A stretch of DNA of 64,000 nucleotides from Verrucomicrobiota bacterium. Lineage in GTDB: Bacteria; Verrucomicrobiota; Verrucomicrobiia; Limisphaerales; J093. Positions 27,002 through 36,476 of this stretch are shown piece after piece. A model generated the notes under the pieces. That model was not told where the DNA came from. It did no database searches and saw only the letters and a program-made list of their open reading frames with translations. Where the stretch lies: the NCBI GenBank assembly GCA_016716505.1, contig JADJWF010000011.1, forward strand, positions 310,001 to 374,000. The letters run 5' to 3'. The position numbers and the translations under genes are program-made. Numbering within the stretch: the stretch's first letter is position 1; each line of letters opens with the position of its first letter.

Positions 27002-27460
27002 ATGCAAATGAAGCTCTCACTGTTCGGCTCCGCCCTGATCTTGGCGGTGTTCGCCACGGGATGCGCCGGTCCGGAGAAGAAGCTGGGTCGCGGCATCAAC
27101 AACGCCACCGAGTTCGTTCGCATGGGCGAGATCCGAAGGTCGCAGGAGCAGACGTACCTGTGGGACGGCGCGGCATCTTCGTACACCACCGGCGTCATCA
27201 AGGGCTTCAATCGCAGCCTGGTCCGAACCGGCGTGGGGCTGTATGAGATCGTGACCTTCCCGATCCCGAGTTACGACCCGATCCTCCGCCCGGGCGGGCC
27301 GATCCTGCCGGACGCGACCGTGGATCCGGCCTTCCCCGACAGCTACAAACCGGCCGTACAGAACTCGTCGGCAGTCGAGCCGGACGCCAGTCTGGGATTC
27401 GCGGGCGGCGACATTGTGCCGTGGTTCCCCGGCAGCCGGTTCCGCATTTACGACTACTAA
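27002..27460 (+). CDS. small lipoprotein, exosortase system-associated TIGR04073-type
   Basis: A 152-residue protein with a lipoprotein signal (LFGSALILAVFATGC, lipidated Cys near residue 21). The conserved core reads GRGINNATEFVRMGEIRRS, then LWDGAASSYTTGVIKGFNRSLVRTGVGLYEIVTFPIP, then SYDPILRPGGPILPD. I recognise this as the TIGR04073 family, which occurs in genomes with exosortase/PEP-CTERM sorting; its function is unknown. An ATG at 27002 was used; one two codons later is equally possible. ispE follows after 27 bases. Confidence 0.75.
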   Translation: MQMKLSLFGSALILAVFATGCAGPEKKLGRGINNATEFVRMGEIRRSQEQTYLWDGAASSYTTGVIKGFNRSLVRTGVGLYEIVTFPIPSYDPILRPGGPILPDATVDPAFPDSYKPAVQNSSAVEPDASLGFAGGDIVPWFPGSRFRIYDY

Positions 27461-27487
27461 CAGATTGTTTTCCCACGCGGCGCCGTC

Positions 27488-28402
27488 ATGCAAATGCCGG
27501 CGCCGTTTGCTTTAATGCGGCTGGAATACTCCTCGCCCTGCAAGATCAACCTCTTGCTGAACATCCTCGGCAGGCGCCCGGACGGCTTTCACGAACTGGA
27601 AACGCTGATGCACCCCGTGCCGGTGCATGACCGCCTCGCTTTCGAGACTGCCGCCCACGGCATCACGTTGACCTGCAGCGATCCCTGCCTGCCCGTGGAC
27701 GGTGCGAATCTGGTCCATCGCGCTGCCAGCGCCTTTCTGTCGGCCGCCAAGATCACGGCTGGCGTGCGCATCCATCTGGAGAAACGCATCCCGCTGGCCG
27801 CCGGACTCGGAGGCGGCAGCGGCGATGCCGCCACGACCTTGCTGGGCTTGAACGAGCTGTTTGGCCAGCCGTTGACCCCCTCACAACTCGAAGCGCTGGC
27901 GGCGACGCTCGGTTCGGATGTGCCATTCTTCCTCCAGTCCAACCCCGCGCTGGCCACCGGCCGGGGTGAAAAAGTCCAAGCCCTCGAACCTTTTGATGTC
28001 CTGCGCGACGTGTGGGTGCTGCTGATCCATCCGGGCTTCGGCATCGCGACGGCGTGGGCCTACCAAAGTCTTGCGCGATTTCCACGCGCCCTGAACGGGG
28101 AGCCGGGGCGGGGCGAACGCCTGATCGCCACTTGGCGGGCGGGCGACCTGCCCGGCGGCATGGCGCAACTCTACAACTCGCTCGAAGCGCCGGCCCTCGA
28201 GAAGTATCCGATCCTCGCCCTGTACCAGGAACACCTGCGCGCAGCCGGCGCACTGGGCACGCTGATGTCTGGCAGCGGCTCGACGACCTTCGCGCTCGCG
28301 GCGGGACGCCCGGCCGCCGAGCGACTCCGGGAAGCGTTCTTCTCCAAGTTCGGATCGAACCCTTGGACTGCCGTCGCGCCTCTGGCAACCGCGGCCCGGT
28401 AG
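27488..28402 (+). CDS. ispE: 4-diphosphocytidyl-2-C-methyl-D-erythritol kinase
   Basis: A 304-residue GHMP kinase that phosphorylates CDP-methylerythritol in the MEP isoprenoid pathway. The N-terminal substrate strand CKINLLLNILGRRPDGFHEL, the ATP-binding glycine motif PLAAGLGGGSGDAATTL (residues 102-118) and the C-terminal GTLMSGSGSTTFAL motif are all present, and the length fits the family. The ATG at 27488 was used; one at 27515 (MRLEYSSPCKIN) gives a more typical N-terminus and may be the true start. The gene follows the lipoprotein gene closely and may be co-transcribed with it. Confidence 0.96.
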   Translation: MQMPAPFALMRLEYSSPCKINLLLNILGRRPDGFHELETLMHPVPVHDRLAFETAAHGITLTCSDPCLPVDGANLVHRAASAFLSAAKITAGVRIHLEKRIPLAAGLGGGSGDAATTLLGLNELFGQPLTPSQLEALAATLGSDVPFFLQSNPALATGRGEKVQALEPFDVLRDVWVLLIHPGFGIATAWAYQSLARFPRALNGEPGRGERLIATWRAGDLPGGMAQLYNSLEAPALEKYPILALYQEHLRAAGALGTLMSGSGSTTFALAAGRPAAERLREAFFSKFGSNPWTAVAPLATAAR

Positions 28403-28419
28403 CGCGGCGTTCGGCGGCC

Positions 28420-28447
28420 CGGGCCGGAGGGCTCGGCCCGATTTCTC
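28420..28447 (+). terminator. possible weak terminator after ispE
   Basis: CGGGCCG (28420-28426) pairs with CGGCCCG (28434-28440) around a seven-base loop, followed by ATTTCTC. The stem is good but the T tract is poor. Confidence 0.35.
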
Positions 28448-28594
28448 TGACGCGGAAAGCTTTCGCCGAGCAGCATTCCCGGCCCGTCCGATTTGCGACC
28501 CGGAATTGAGCCTTGTAATCTTCGGCCTGAGTCTTGCTGAACGGCATAACGAGTGCTTCGGGCCGCAACCGACCCGACGCGAGACGGCACAACA

Positions 28595-28879
28595 ATGCAC
28601 AAGTGGTACATTCGCAGCGCGACGCTCATTCTCGCCGTTGCATGGGCAGCCAAATCGGGACGAACCGCTGATCTCTCCCCTTCCATCGAGGGCCTGACTG
28701 TTACCAACCAACAGGCAGCCCTGAGCCTGCCCAAGGTCGTCGGCATGAAGTCGTGGACCGTAGAAGTGACCCCGGACTTGGGTCAGCCTTTTGCGCCCGC
28801 GTCCGCCCCCCCCGCCGAACGGCTACATTTGGACCGGTCCGGCCCCGGAACCATCGGGCTTCTTCCGAGTTCGTGGTGA
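28595..28879 (+). pseudogene. DUF1800 protein gene, 5' fragment (before first frameshift)
   Basis: Starts with a signal-peptide-like sequence (MHKWYIRSATLILAVAWAAKSG), then a fibronectin-like segment (LSLPKVVGMKSWTVEVTPDLGQPFAP). In a run of eight C residues (28806-28813) the meaningful frame changes: removing one C (or adding two bases) joins it to PNGYIWTGPAPEPSGFFRV in the next fragment. After that run the frame is nonsense and stops at 28879. The three fragments together make one DUF1800 gene of about 820 residues. Confidence 0.7.
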
Positions 28880-30350
28880 ATCGCTTGCCCCGGACGAGAT
28901 TTGGGCCGTCGTGGCTTTGAATCGGCTGGCCTACGGTCCCACGCCAGACCTCCTGGACCGCGTTCTCACCGGCCCCCGAGCGATGGGTGCCGCCGCTTAC
29001 GTCGCCGAGCAGTTGGCGCCGGAGAAAATCCCAGATTCGCTGGATGCGCCGCTGCCCCCGTTGGACTGGCAGTTCGTGAGCGTAACCGGCACAGCCTCCA
29101 GTTCCATCCTGTATCTGTATCCGGCCGAGGCGGGGGACGTGTATCTCGATGACCTGACGCTGGTGGCCGGCAGTGTGCCCGGCCAGGGTCCGAACCTGGT
29201 CCGCAACGGGGATTTCGAAACCGACCTCGCCAGTGCGTGGACGATCTCGACCAATCTCAGCGCGTCCCACTTGAGCAGCACGGTCAAGCGCTCCGGACAA
29301 AGCAGCCTCCATCTGGTGGCCAGCTCGGGCGGCACAACCCGGGATTCCGCGCTCTGGCAAACGATTTCGCCGTCGCTGAAGGTGGGCCAAACCTACACGC
29401 TCAGCTACTGGTACCTGCCCAGTACCAACGGCACCTACCTGACCGCGCGACTGTCCCGCTCTGGCGAGTATCCCGGTCGGGGGATTGACACCACCCACAG
29501 CCTGATTCCGCCGGCCTACTTGCCGGGGGTGCTGTACGCCCGGTTACAGGCCGGGCAGGCCCGGTTGGACGACCTGCGGGCGTGGTTTTTGATGCACGCC
29601 GTGCGTTCCGAGCGGCAATTGCTCCAGACCCTGCTCCAGTTCACCGACAACCATTTCGTGACCCAGTACAGCAAGAGCCGGGAGTGGGTGGACGGGCAGG
29701 TGACCAACAGTGTGACCCCGTCACTGGTGGCCACCGAGTTCGAGTTCCGCGAGTTGCTGCGCTGGCGGGAGGTGTTCCTCAATCCAAACGGCACGTTCCT
29801 GGACCTGCTCCGCATCAGCGCCGAAAGCCCGGCCATGATCATCTACCTGGACACCGTGACCAGCCGTGGCGGCAACGCCAACGAGAACTACTCGCGCGAA
29901 CTGCTCGAACTGTTCACAATGGGAGTGGACAACGGTTACGATCAACGGGACATCGAGGAAATGAGCCGGGCCTGGACCGGTTGGCGCGTGGACAAACTCC
30001 CGCCCGAGCAGGCCCACAACCCCTTCGCCAACCGCGTGGCCGACCGGGACAACGACCCGGGTGTCTGGACCCTGCGGTTTCGAACCGATCGCCACGACAC
30101 CGGCTCGAAGGTCATCTTCCGTGGGAAAAACGTTCCCGCACGCTTCGGCCCGCCCTGGGCGGGACAGAGCTATGAGCTGCGCCTGCCCGCTCGCACCGGC
30201 ACCAACGGCATGGCCGACGGCTACGACATCATCCGGCACCTGGCCAACCTGCCCCAGACCCGGGAATACCTCAGCGTCAAGCTCTGCCGCTGGTTCGTCC
30301 ACGAGAACTTCCACCATGGCGCGTGTACGATTTCACGGACCCGGATCTGA
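28791..30350 (+). pseudogene. DUF1800 protein gene, middle fragment (DUF1800 core with CBM-like insert)
   Basis: Genuine coding runs from about 28813 to about 30315. The DUF1800 core is visible as AVVALNRLAYGPTPDLLDRV near the start and ANENYSRELLELFTMGVDNGY with FTDNHFVTQYSKSREW later. Between them lies a beta-rich insert, NLVRNGDFETDLASAWTIS to LTARLSRSGEYPG, that resembles a CBM_4_9-type carbohydrate-binding module. The frame fails at FVHENFHHG: one missing base (or two extra) at about 30316-30322 moves the reading to VYDFTDPDLSPEG in the next fragment. DUF1800 proteins are exported, of unknown activity, and pair with DUF1501 proteins. Confidence 0.75.
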
Positions 30351-31066
30351 GTCCCGAAGGCCGGCTGGTTCGCGCCTGCATGGACGCCTGGGAGCAACCC
30401 GGCCCGGATGGTCGCCGGGGCAACTTGCGTCAGGTACTCCAAACCATTTTCCATTCCGAACTGTTCCGTTCCCGCGCCGCCCTGGCGCAAAAGGTCAAAA
30501 CCCCGCTCGAGTACGTGGTCAGCGTGATTCGGGCCGTGCGCGCCGCCCGGCCGGAAGGCGGATTCACGGCGGACACCGACGGCTACGACCTGATCACTTC
30601 GCTGCGGCGGCTAAACATGCCCCTGTTTGACCGGGCCGATCCCGATGGCTGGCCCGAGACGGGCCGCGAATGGATCAGCACCGCGGCGCTGATCGAGCGG
30701 ATGCGGTTCGCCCAAAACTTCCTCGTCGCCGCCCGCGACCCGCTCAAGCAGCGCGACTTCGGGATCACCGGCACCGACAACGTCTGTGACCCGGTGGCTC
30801 TGCTGCGCACGCGATTGAGTGCGGAGCAACTTCGAGATGCGGTCGCCGTCGTGGATTGTTTCCTTGGCTTGTTCTTCCCGGGCGAAGGCCGCGCCAACTG
30901 GGGGCCGGACCGCGAGCTGGCCATGGCGTTCCTGAACTCCGCCGATGGTGGGGTGCCCAATTCCTCGCCCTTTGCCGCGCTGGTGCCGGGGACCACAGCC
31001 TACGAAGGCCGCATTCGCGGGCTGGTCGCGTTCCTACTCGGCCTGCCCCGCTATCAAGAGCAATGA
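30323..31066 (+). pseudogene. DUF1800 protein gene, 3' fragment
   Basis: The C-terminal third of the DUF1800 protein in a third reading phase, beginning VYDFTDPDLSPEGRLVRACM and continuing through LRQVLQTIFHSELFRS, KTPLEYVVSVIRAVRA and SLRRLNMPLFDRADPDGWPE, all typical of DUF1800 C-termini. It ends 97 bases before the DUF1501 gene, its usual partner. One base too many in the C8 run and one too few near 30320 cancel in phase, as expected of two isolated indels. All three fragments otherwise look undamaged. Confidence 0.75.
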
Positions 31067-31163
31067 CCCTGCGAACTCCGTGTGTTTACCCGCGCGCGCG
31101 GTCAGCCGGCACCGCGCGGCCGCCCCACTGCATCCGCCGGCTCTCGAACCCTGCAAGTTGACC

Positions 31164-32627
31164 ATGAACCTGCTTACTCGACGCGGCTTTCTGGACCAAA
31201 CCTTCCGCCTCGCCCTGGCCTCGGCGGTTGGCGCCGCCTGGCACGTCCCGCTCTTCCTGCGCCGGGCCTTGGCCCAGGGCGAACTCCCGTCCGGCGCGCG
31301 CAAGTTGCTGTTTATTTTCCTGCGCGGGGGTAACGACGGCCTGAACACGCTGGTGCCCTGGGGCGATGATGCCTACAACGTCCAAAATCGCCCCTCCTTG
31401 TACCTGCCCCCGCCCGACCCCCGCAGCACCGCCCCGGGGCGCATGCCGCCCGAGCCGGACCTGACCCGGTCCATTGACTTGGGCAACGGCTTTGCCGGGC
31501 TGCACCCCGCGCTCAAGAACCTTGGCCCGCTCTACAACGACGGTCATCTGGCCCTGATCCACCGCGTGGGTTACCCCCGGCAATCTCGCTCGCACTTCGA
31601 CTCGCATCGCTACTGGGAAAACGGCACGCCGCGCGCCGACTTCACCAGCTCGGGCATTTTTTACCGGGCGCTGGTGGAAACGGGACTCCACCTGGGACGC
31701 CAGTTCCCGGCGGTGTCGGTTCAGAGCAGGCATCCGCTCCTGCTGCGCGGGCCGCTGGCCTTCCCGAATCTCAGCGACCCCGCGCGCTACGACCTGCTCG
31801 GCGTGACCAACAACGGCGCGGACCGGGCCAAAATCCTGTCCGCACTGACCCAAGCCCACCAGGTACCACACCCCGAACGCGACAACCGTCCGCTGCTCTT
31901 CGGCACCGGCGATGGCCTGAGCACGTCCATCGAAGCTCTGCGGGCGATCGGTCTCACCGACAACAACTTCTTCGACACCGACGGCACGACCCACCTGTTT
32001 CCGATTGACACCGCCTCGAACCAGAAGGGTTTCTCCAGCGGCGCCTTTGGCTTTTTCCGCAACCTCAAAGTGGCGGCGCAAGTTCTTGCCCAGACCGATG
32101 CCGTCGTAGCCGGCACACAACTGGACGGCTTCGACACCCACGACTCCCAGGGCACCCTCACGGGCACCCACGCGCGCCTGCTGTCCTGGTTGGGGTGGGG
32201 CTTTTACGCCGTTCGGCAGTACCTGCGCAGCGTGGCCCCCCGGTTGTGGGAGGACACCGTGCTGGTGACGCTTTCTGAATTCGGCCGCACCTCCATCGAG
32301 AACGGATCCCTGGGCACCGACCACGCCGAGGCCAGCGTCATGTTGGTGGCCGGCGGCCGCGTGCGCGGGGGAGTGTACCAATGCGACGGAAACTCCTGGC
32401 CGGTCGGCCCGGCCGGCGCCCAGTTCAGCGTTAAGGGCCGCTACCTTGGGCGAACGGTGGATTACCGCAGCGTGCTGGGCGAAGTCATCCGCAAGCACCT
32501 CGGGGCCACCCCTGCCGCCCTCAACCGCGTGCTGCCGGGGTATGCCGAAGAAGCGGTCGAACATCTCGCGCGCGGCGGCGTGGCGCCGGACGGCGTCCCC
32601 ATTGTTGGCGAGTTGGGCATCCTTTAA
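31164..32627 (+). CDS. DUF1501 family exported protein (DUF1800 partner)
   Basis: A 487-residue DUF1501 protein that diverges from the two at 3.5-9.7 kb and matches the subtype linked to DUF1800. A Tat-like signal (LLTRRGFLDQTFRLALASAVG) follows the ATG at 31164; the frame is open upstream to 30945 without family sequence. Motifs include LLFIFLRGGNDGLNTLVP, NGFAGLHPALKNL, RSHFDSHRYWENG and VTLSEFGRTSIENGSLGTDH. Context and spacing indicate an operon with the DUF1800 gene, and the M14 peptidase gene follows 49 bases later. The reaction is unknown. Confidence 0.9.
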   Translation: MNLLTRRGFLDQTFRLALASAVGAAWHVPLFLRRALAQGELPSGARKLLFIFLRGGNDGLNTLVPWGDDAYNVQNRPSLYLPPPDPRSTAPGRMPPEPDLTRSIDLGNGFAGLHPALKNLGPLYNDGHLALIHRVGYPRQSRSHFDSHRYWENGTPRADFTSSGIFYRALVETGLHLGRQFPAVSVQSRHPLLLRGPLAFPNLSDPARYDLLGVTNNGADRAKILSALTQAHQVPHPERDNRPLLFGTGDGLSTSIEALRAIGLTDNNFFDTDGTTHLFPIDTASNQKGFSSGAFGFFRNLKVAAQVLAQTDAVVAGTQLDGFDTHDSQGTLTGTHARLLSWLGWGFYAVRQYLRSVAPRLWEDTVLVTLSEFGRTSIENGSLGTDHAEASVMLVAGGRVRGGVYQCDGNSWPVGPAGAQFSVKGRYLGRTVDYRSVLGEVIRKHLGATPAALNRVLPGYAEEAVEHLARGGVAPDGVPIVGELGIL

Positions 32628-32676
32628 CCAGCTTTGCGACTCGCCAGACGGGGTCAATCTGAGACACTGCGGCGCG

Positions 32677-35600
32677 ATGAATGCCGCCCCTCGGTCCGCC
32701 CTTCTGCACGCCGCCTCTTTTTTTCCCCTCGCCGGTTTTGCCCTGGCCATCGCCGTTGTGGTCGCCGCCGATTCTCCACCGAGGCTGGCCCCCACGGACC
32801 TGCCCGGTCTGCGCCACACCGATGAGTTTTTTCCCGGCGCGCGCTATCGCGCCGATGTGCCCACACAGGCCAGCCTGCTGGGTTTTGCCCACGGCGACCG
32901 CGCGGCGACCGCCGCCGAGGTGGAGAAGTGCCTGAAGGCATGGACGGCGGCGGCTCCCGAGCGCAGCCGTCTGGTGGAGTACGCGCGCAGCCACGAGAAC
33001 CGGCCGCTGCACTACGTCGTCGTCACTTCACCGGCGAACCTCCAGCGACTCGACGACATTCAACGCGACCTGGCTCGAATCGCCGATCCCCGGCAGACGG
33101 ATCCGGCCGAGGCCGAGGCGATCATTGCCCGGTCGCCGGCGGTCGCCTGGCTGGCCTACACGATTCACGGCGACGAAACCGAAGGCTCGGACGCGGCGCT
33201 CGCGGTGCTGTACCACCTGATCGCGGGCGAAGACGAGGCGGTCGCGAAGCTGCGGGAGGACCTGATCATCATCGTGGATCCGTTGATGAACCCGGACGGG
33301 CGCGACCGGTTCGTGAAGATGATCGCTGAAAACCGGGGCGCGGTGCCCAACGTGGATGACCAGTCACTGATCCACAGCGGCTACTGGCCGTACGGCCGCG
33401 GGAATCACTACCTGTTTGATCTCAACCGCGACTGGCTGTGGTTGGCCCACCCGGAGACGCGCGGCCGCGTCCGCGAGGTCGCGAAGTGGAACCCCGTCCT
33501 CTTCGTGGATGCGCATGGGATGGGATCGCAGGATACCCATCTGTTTTCGCCGCCGCGGGAGCCGGTCAATCCCCACCTCCCCGTCGCCCGCAAAGAATGG
33601 GGCGAGCGGTTCGCGCGGGACCAAGCCCACGCCTTTGATCGCCACGGCTTGGTGTACTACACCGGTGAATGGCATGAGGAGTGGTATCCCGGCTACTCGG
33701 ACGCCTACGTCTCCTACCGGGGCGCGGTAGGCATTCTCTACGAACAGGCGCGGGTGGCGGAGGACGGCGTGCGCCGGCCCGAGGGACGAATCCTGTCCTA
33801 CCGCGAGTCGGTGCAACACCACGTCATTGGGTCCCTGGCGAATCTGCTGACCGCCCAGGCGCAGGCGAAGGACTTGCTGCGGAACCTGTGGAAGACGCGC
33901 CGCGCCGCCTGCGACCCGGAGGGGCCGTACGGGCAGCGCACCTTCGCCGTGCTGCCCCACCCCAATCGCACCCGCGTGGAAGACTTCGGGCGGCTGTTGC
34001 AACAGCACGGCATCGAAGTGCTGCGGGCGAAGACGGAATTCACTGTCCCTGCCGCGACGGACCAACTGGGACGGCAAATCCACGATGTCTCCGTCCCCGT
34101 CGGGACGCTGCTCATCCCCAACCGCCAGCCGCTCGGACATCTCATCGCCGCGATGCTCGAGTTCGATCCGCGGTTCTCCGCCGACGTACTGAAGGACGAG
34201 CGCCGTGACCTGCTCGAAAAGGGACGTTCGCGCATCTACGACACCACCGCTTGGAATCTGACCATGATGTTCGGTTTGCCCGCGCTGACGCTCACTCAAC
34301 ACGTCGCGGAACTCACCGAGCCTTGGGCGCCGGCCGAGCTGCCGGCACGACTGGCCGCGGACCAACCGGCCCCGGTGGCCTACGTGTTTGACGGGGCGGA
34401 CGATCGCTCCGTGGTGGCCGCCGCCCGGTTAATGGAGCGTGGCGTGCGTCCGCGGGTCACCGACAAGCCGTTCCGGTTCGATGGGCAGGACTTCGCGCGG
34501 GGTTCGGTGGTCATCACCACGCTGGATAACCGCCTGTTCACCGGCGACCTGCGGGGTGCGGTGTCAGCCACGGCCGCGGAACTGGGTCTGAGCGCCGTGC
34601 CGGTCGTTTCCGGTCTCGGGGCGGGGGACCTGCCGGATCTGGGAGGGCGGCACTTCCGTTTGCTGGAGCCGCCGCGCATCGCGCTGTTCAGCCGGGGCGC
34701 GCTCAGTTCCACGGACTACGGCTCGATCTGGTACGCACTCGACCATCGCCTGGCGGTCCGCCATTCGCACCTCGACGAGTCCGCCACCCATGACCTGCGG
34801 CGGTACAATGTGCTGATTCTTCCGGAGCGCTGGGGCGCAGCCGGTGCCGCGTGGGAAGGCGCGCTCAAGGAATGGGTGCGCGCGGGCGGAACCCTGATCG
34901 CGATCGGCGGCTCGGCCAACGCTTTGATGGCTGAGAAGGCGGAGTTTAGCCGCGTGCGGAATCTGCCCGACGTGCTCCCCAGGCTCGCGGATTACGAGCT
35001 GACCATCCTCCGCGAGTGGCTGGGCCGATCTGGCGCGCTGCCGGCGCTGGACGCCGTGTGGAGCCACCGCGCCACGCCCAGCCTCCAGTTTCCGTGGCAG
35101 TTCATCGAGGGCGCGCACCCCGACGAGAAGGAACTGAAGAAACGGGATGCCTGGCAGTCGTTGTTCATGCCCCAAGGCGCCCTGCTTGCCGCGCGCGTGG
35201 ACACCAACTCGTGGTTGACCCTGGGTTGTGCGGAATGGCTGCCGGTCATGGCGGGTCGCGGGCCGGTCCTGATGGCGGCCGACGGCGTCGAAGCTCCGGT
35301 GCGTTACGGCTACCTGGTCGAGACAGCCAAGGAGACAGCCGCGTCTGAACCTGAAGCTTCTGAAAAACCTGCGCCGGACGACCGCGCCCAAAAGGAAAAC
35401 GGCAACCGCACCGAAACCAAGAAGGAGCAGAAGAAGGAGCCCCCACGTGTGGGTTGGTCGGCTCTGCCACAAGGAACGGAGATGCATCTGCGGATGAGCG
35501 GTCTGCTCTGGCCCGAAGCGGCGCACCGGGTGGCGAACTCGGCGCATCTGACGCGTGAATCGTTCGGGCGTGGCCAGATCATTTTGTTCGCCAACTCACC

Positions 35601-35697
35601 CACGTTTCGTGCTGCCACGCGCGGCCAGGAGCGATTGTTTCTCAACGCGGTCGTGTACGGTCCCGGCCTTGGCGCCTCGGCACCACTCAAGCCGTGA
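32677..35697 (+). CDS. large exported M14-family zinc metallopeptidase
   Basis: A 1006-residue exported protein; the ATG at 32677 gives a hydrophobic N-terminus (FFPLAGFALAIAVVVAADS). The peptidase M14 zinc site is clear: TIHGDETEGSD supplies His164 and Glu167, NPDGRDRF follows, FDLNRDW is the substrate-binding Asn-Arg, and LFVDAHGMGSQ supplies the third ligand, His280. After the peptidase domain comes about 600 residues of GATase-like and beta-rich sequence (ARLMERGVRPRVTDKPFRFDG, YNVLILPERWG, LKEWVRAGGTLIAIGGSANAL), the layout of large bacterial M14 proteins of this size. A charged Lys/Glu-rich stretch (KENGNRTETKKEQKKEP) precedes the last domain. It probably trims peptides outside the cytoplasm. 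Confidence 0.88.
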   Translation: MNAAPRSALLHAASFFPLAGFALAIAVVVAADSPPRLAPTDLPGLRHTDEFFPGARYRADVPTQASLLGFAHGDRAATAAEVEKCLKAWTAAAPERSRLVEYARSHENRPLHYVVVTSPANLQRLDDIQRDLARIADPRQTDPAEAEAIIARSPAVAWLAYTIHGDETEGSDAALAVLYHLIAGEDEAVAKLREDLIIIVDPLMNPDGRDRFVKMIAENRGAVPNVDDQSLIHSGYWPYGRGNHYLFDLNRDWLWLAHPETRGRVREVAKWNPVLFVDAHGMGSQDTHLFSPPREPVNPHLPVARKEWGERFARDQAHAFDRHGLVYYTGEWHEEWYPGYSDAYVSYRGAVGILYEQARVAEDGVRRPEGRILSYRESVQHHVIGSLANLLTAQAQAKDLLRNLWKTRRAACDPEGPYGQRTFAVLPHPNRTRVEDFGRLLQQHGIEVLRAKTEFTVPAATDQLGRQIHDVSVPVGTLLIPNRQPLGHLIAAMLEFDPRFSADVLKDERRDLLEKGRSRIYDTTAWNLTMMFGLPALTLTQHVAELTEPWAPAELPARLAADQPAPVAYVFDGADDRSVVAAARLMERGVRPRVTDKPFRFDGQDFARGSVVITTLDNRLFTGDLRGAVSATAAELGLSAVPVVSGLGAGDLPDLGGRHFRLLEPPRIALFSRGALSSTDYGSIWYALDHRLAVRHSHLDESATHDLRRYNVLILPERWGAAGAAWEGALKEWVRAGGTLIAIGGSANALMAEKAEFSRVRNLPDVLPRLADYELTILREWLGRSGALPALDAVWSHRATPSLQFPWQFIEGAHPDEKELKKRDAWQSLFMPQGALLAARVDTNSWLTLGCAEWLPVMAGRGPVLMAADGVEAPVRYGYLVETAKETAASEPEASEKPAPDDRAQKENGNRTETKKEQKKEPPRVGWSALPQGTEMHLRMSGLLWPEAAHRVANSAHLTRESFGRGQIILFANSPTFRAATRGQERLFLNAVVYGPGLGASAPLKP

Positions 35698-36115
35698 AGC
35701 GGCCGCCCTGGTCCGGCCTTGGGAAACTCTACCACCCGCGTGCTGAGAGGAGACCTCCTGTGCCCAGAGCGTATCCAGCGATGAAGTAGGGCGGGCGTCC
35801 TCGCCGGCAGGTTGGGGTGATGTCCCGCCGCCAACCCGGCGCAACACCCGGACGGTGCGACCACTCGCAGCCGGGACGGACGGCGCTAACTGAAGGGTGG
35901 AAACGCTCCAAGTGAGGTCGGAAGCGCAGGGGCGCCCCGCGCACTGAAGAGGCTTCCGCGCGCCGGCGCTGTCTGATCCACGGCTATGCCCTTGGTTGGG
36001 CAGAGTTCGCGGCGGAAGCCGAGGGGGCCGTTGGGGGCCGCCTGAATGGAAGATAACTTGGCGTCGGCAGACCAGGCATCACAGTTGTGCGCCGTAGATT
36101 AAGGCGGCGGGTGGG
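35698..36115. other. intergenic stretch without a recognisable gene
   Basis: About 420 bases between the M14 peptidase gene and an autotransporter-repeat remnant. Open frames here are short and lack family resemblance. A few G+C-rich imperfect inverted repeats occur (around 35786-35830), but no clear terminator or tRNA was seen. It looks like decaying DNA. Confidence 0.5.
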
Positions 36116-36357
36116 TCAGGGTGTGATCGCAGAGACGGTCACCGTTCCGGTGCCGCCGAGTGTCAGAGCGGCGATGGTGCGCGGGCCGTTGTAGTTGAGG
36201 TTGACCACCGCCCCGTTACTGATGCTGAGCGGGCCATCGCCCAGCACGGCCGCCTTCGAGCAGGACAGCGTGCTGGTTTGCACCACGGTCGCGCCGCTGA
36301 AGGCGTTCGTGCCGGACAAGGTCAGGGTGTCGCTGCCCGTCTTGGTGAAGCCGCGGG
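36116..36357 (-). pseudogene. remnant of an autotransporter-associated beta-strand repeat protein (PATR)
   Basis: The minus strand reads GFTKTGSDTLTLSGTNAFSGATV, NGAVVNLNYNGPRTIAALTLGG and GTGTVTVSAITP before a stop, the classical passenger-associated transport repeat of large exported Verrucomicrobiota proteins. Only about 80 residues remain. No signal, rest of the passenger or beta-barrel is present, so this is the 3' end of a lost gene. The open frame continues upstream but loses the pattern beyond 36357. Confidence 0.65.
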
Positions 36358-36476
36358 CGCCGCTGCTGGGCGTGCGCACCGCCCGGCGGCGAAGGCGAGG
36401 GGCGTGGGATAGTCTGATTAGCCTACCGCCAGCAGACAGATGCTGGATGTCATGATCGCGTCCGGGTGAAAAGCGG

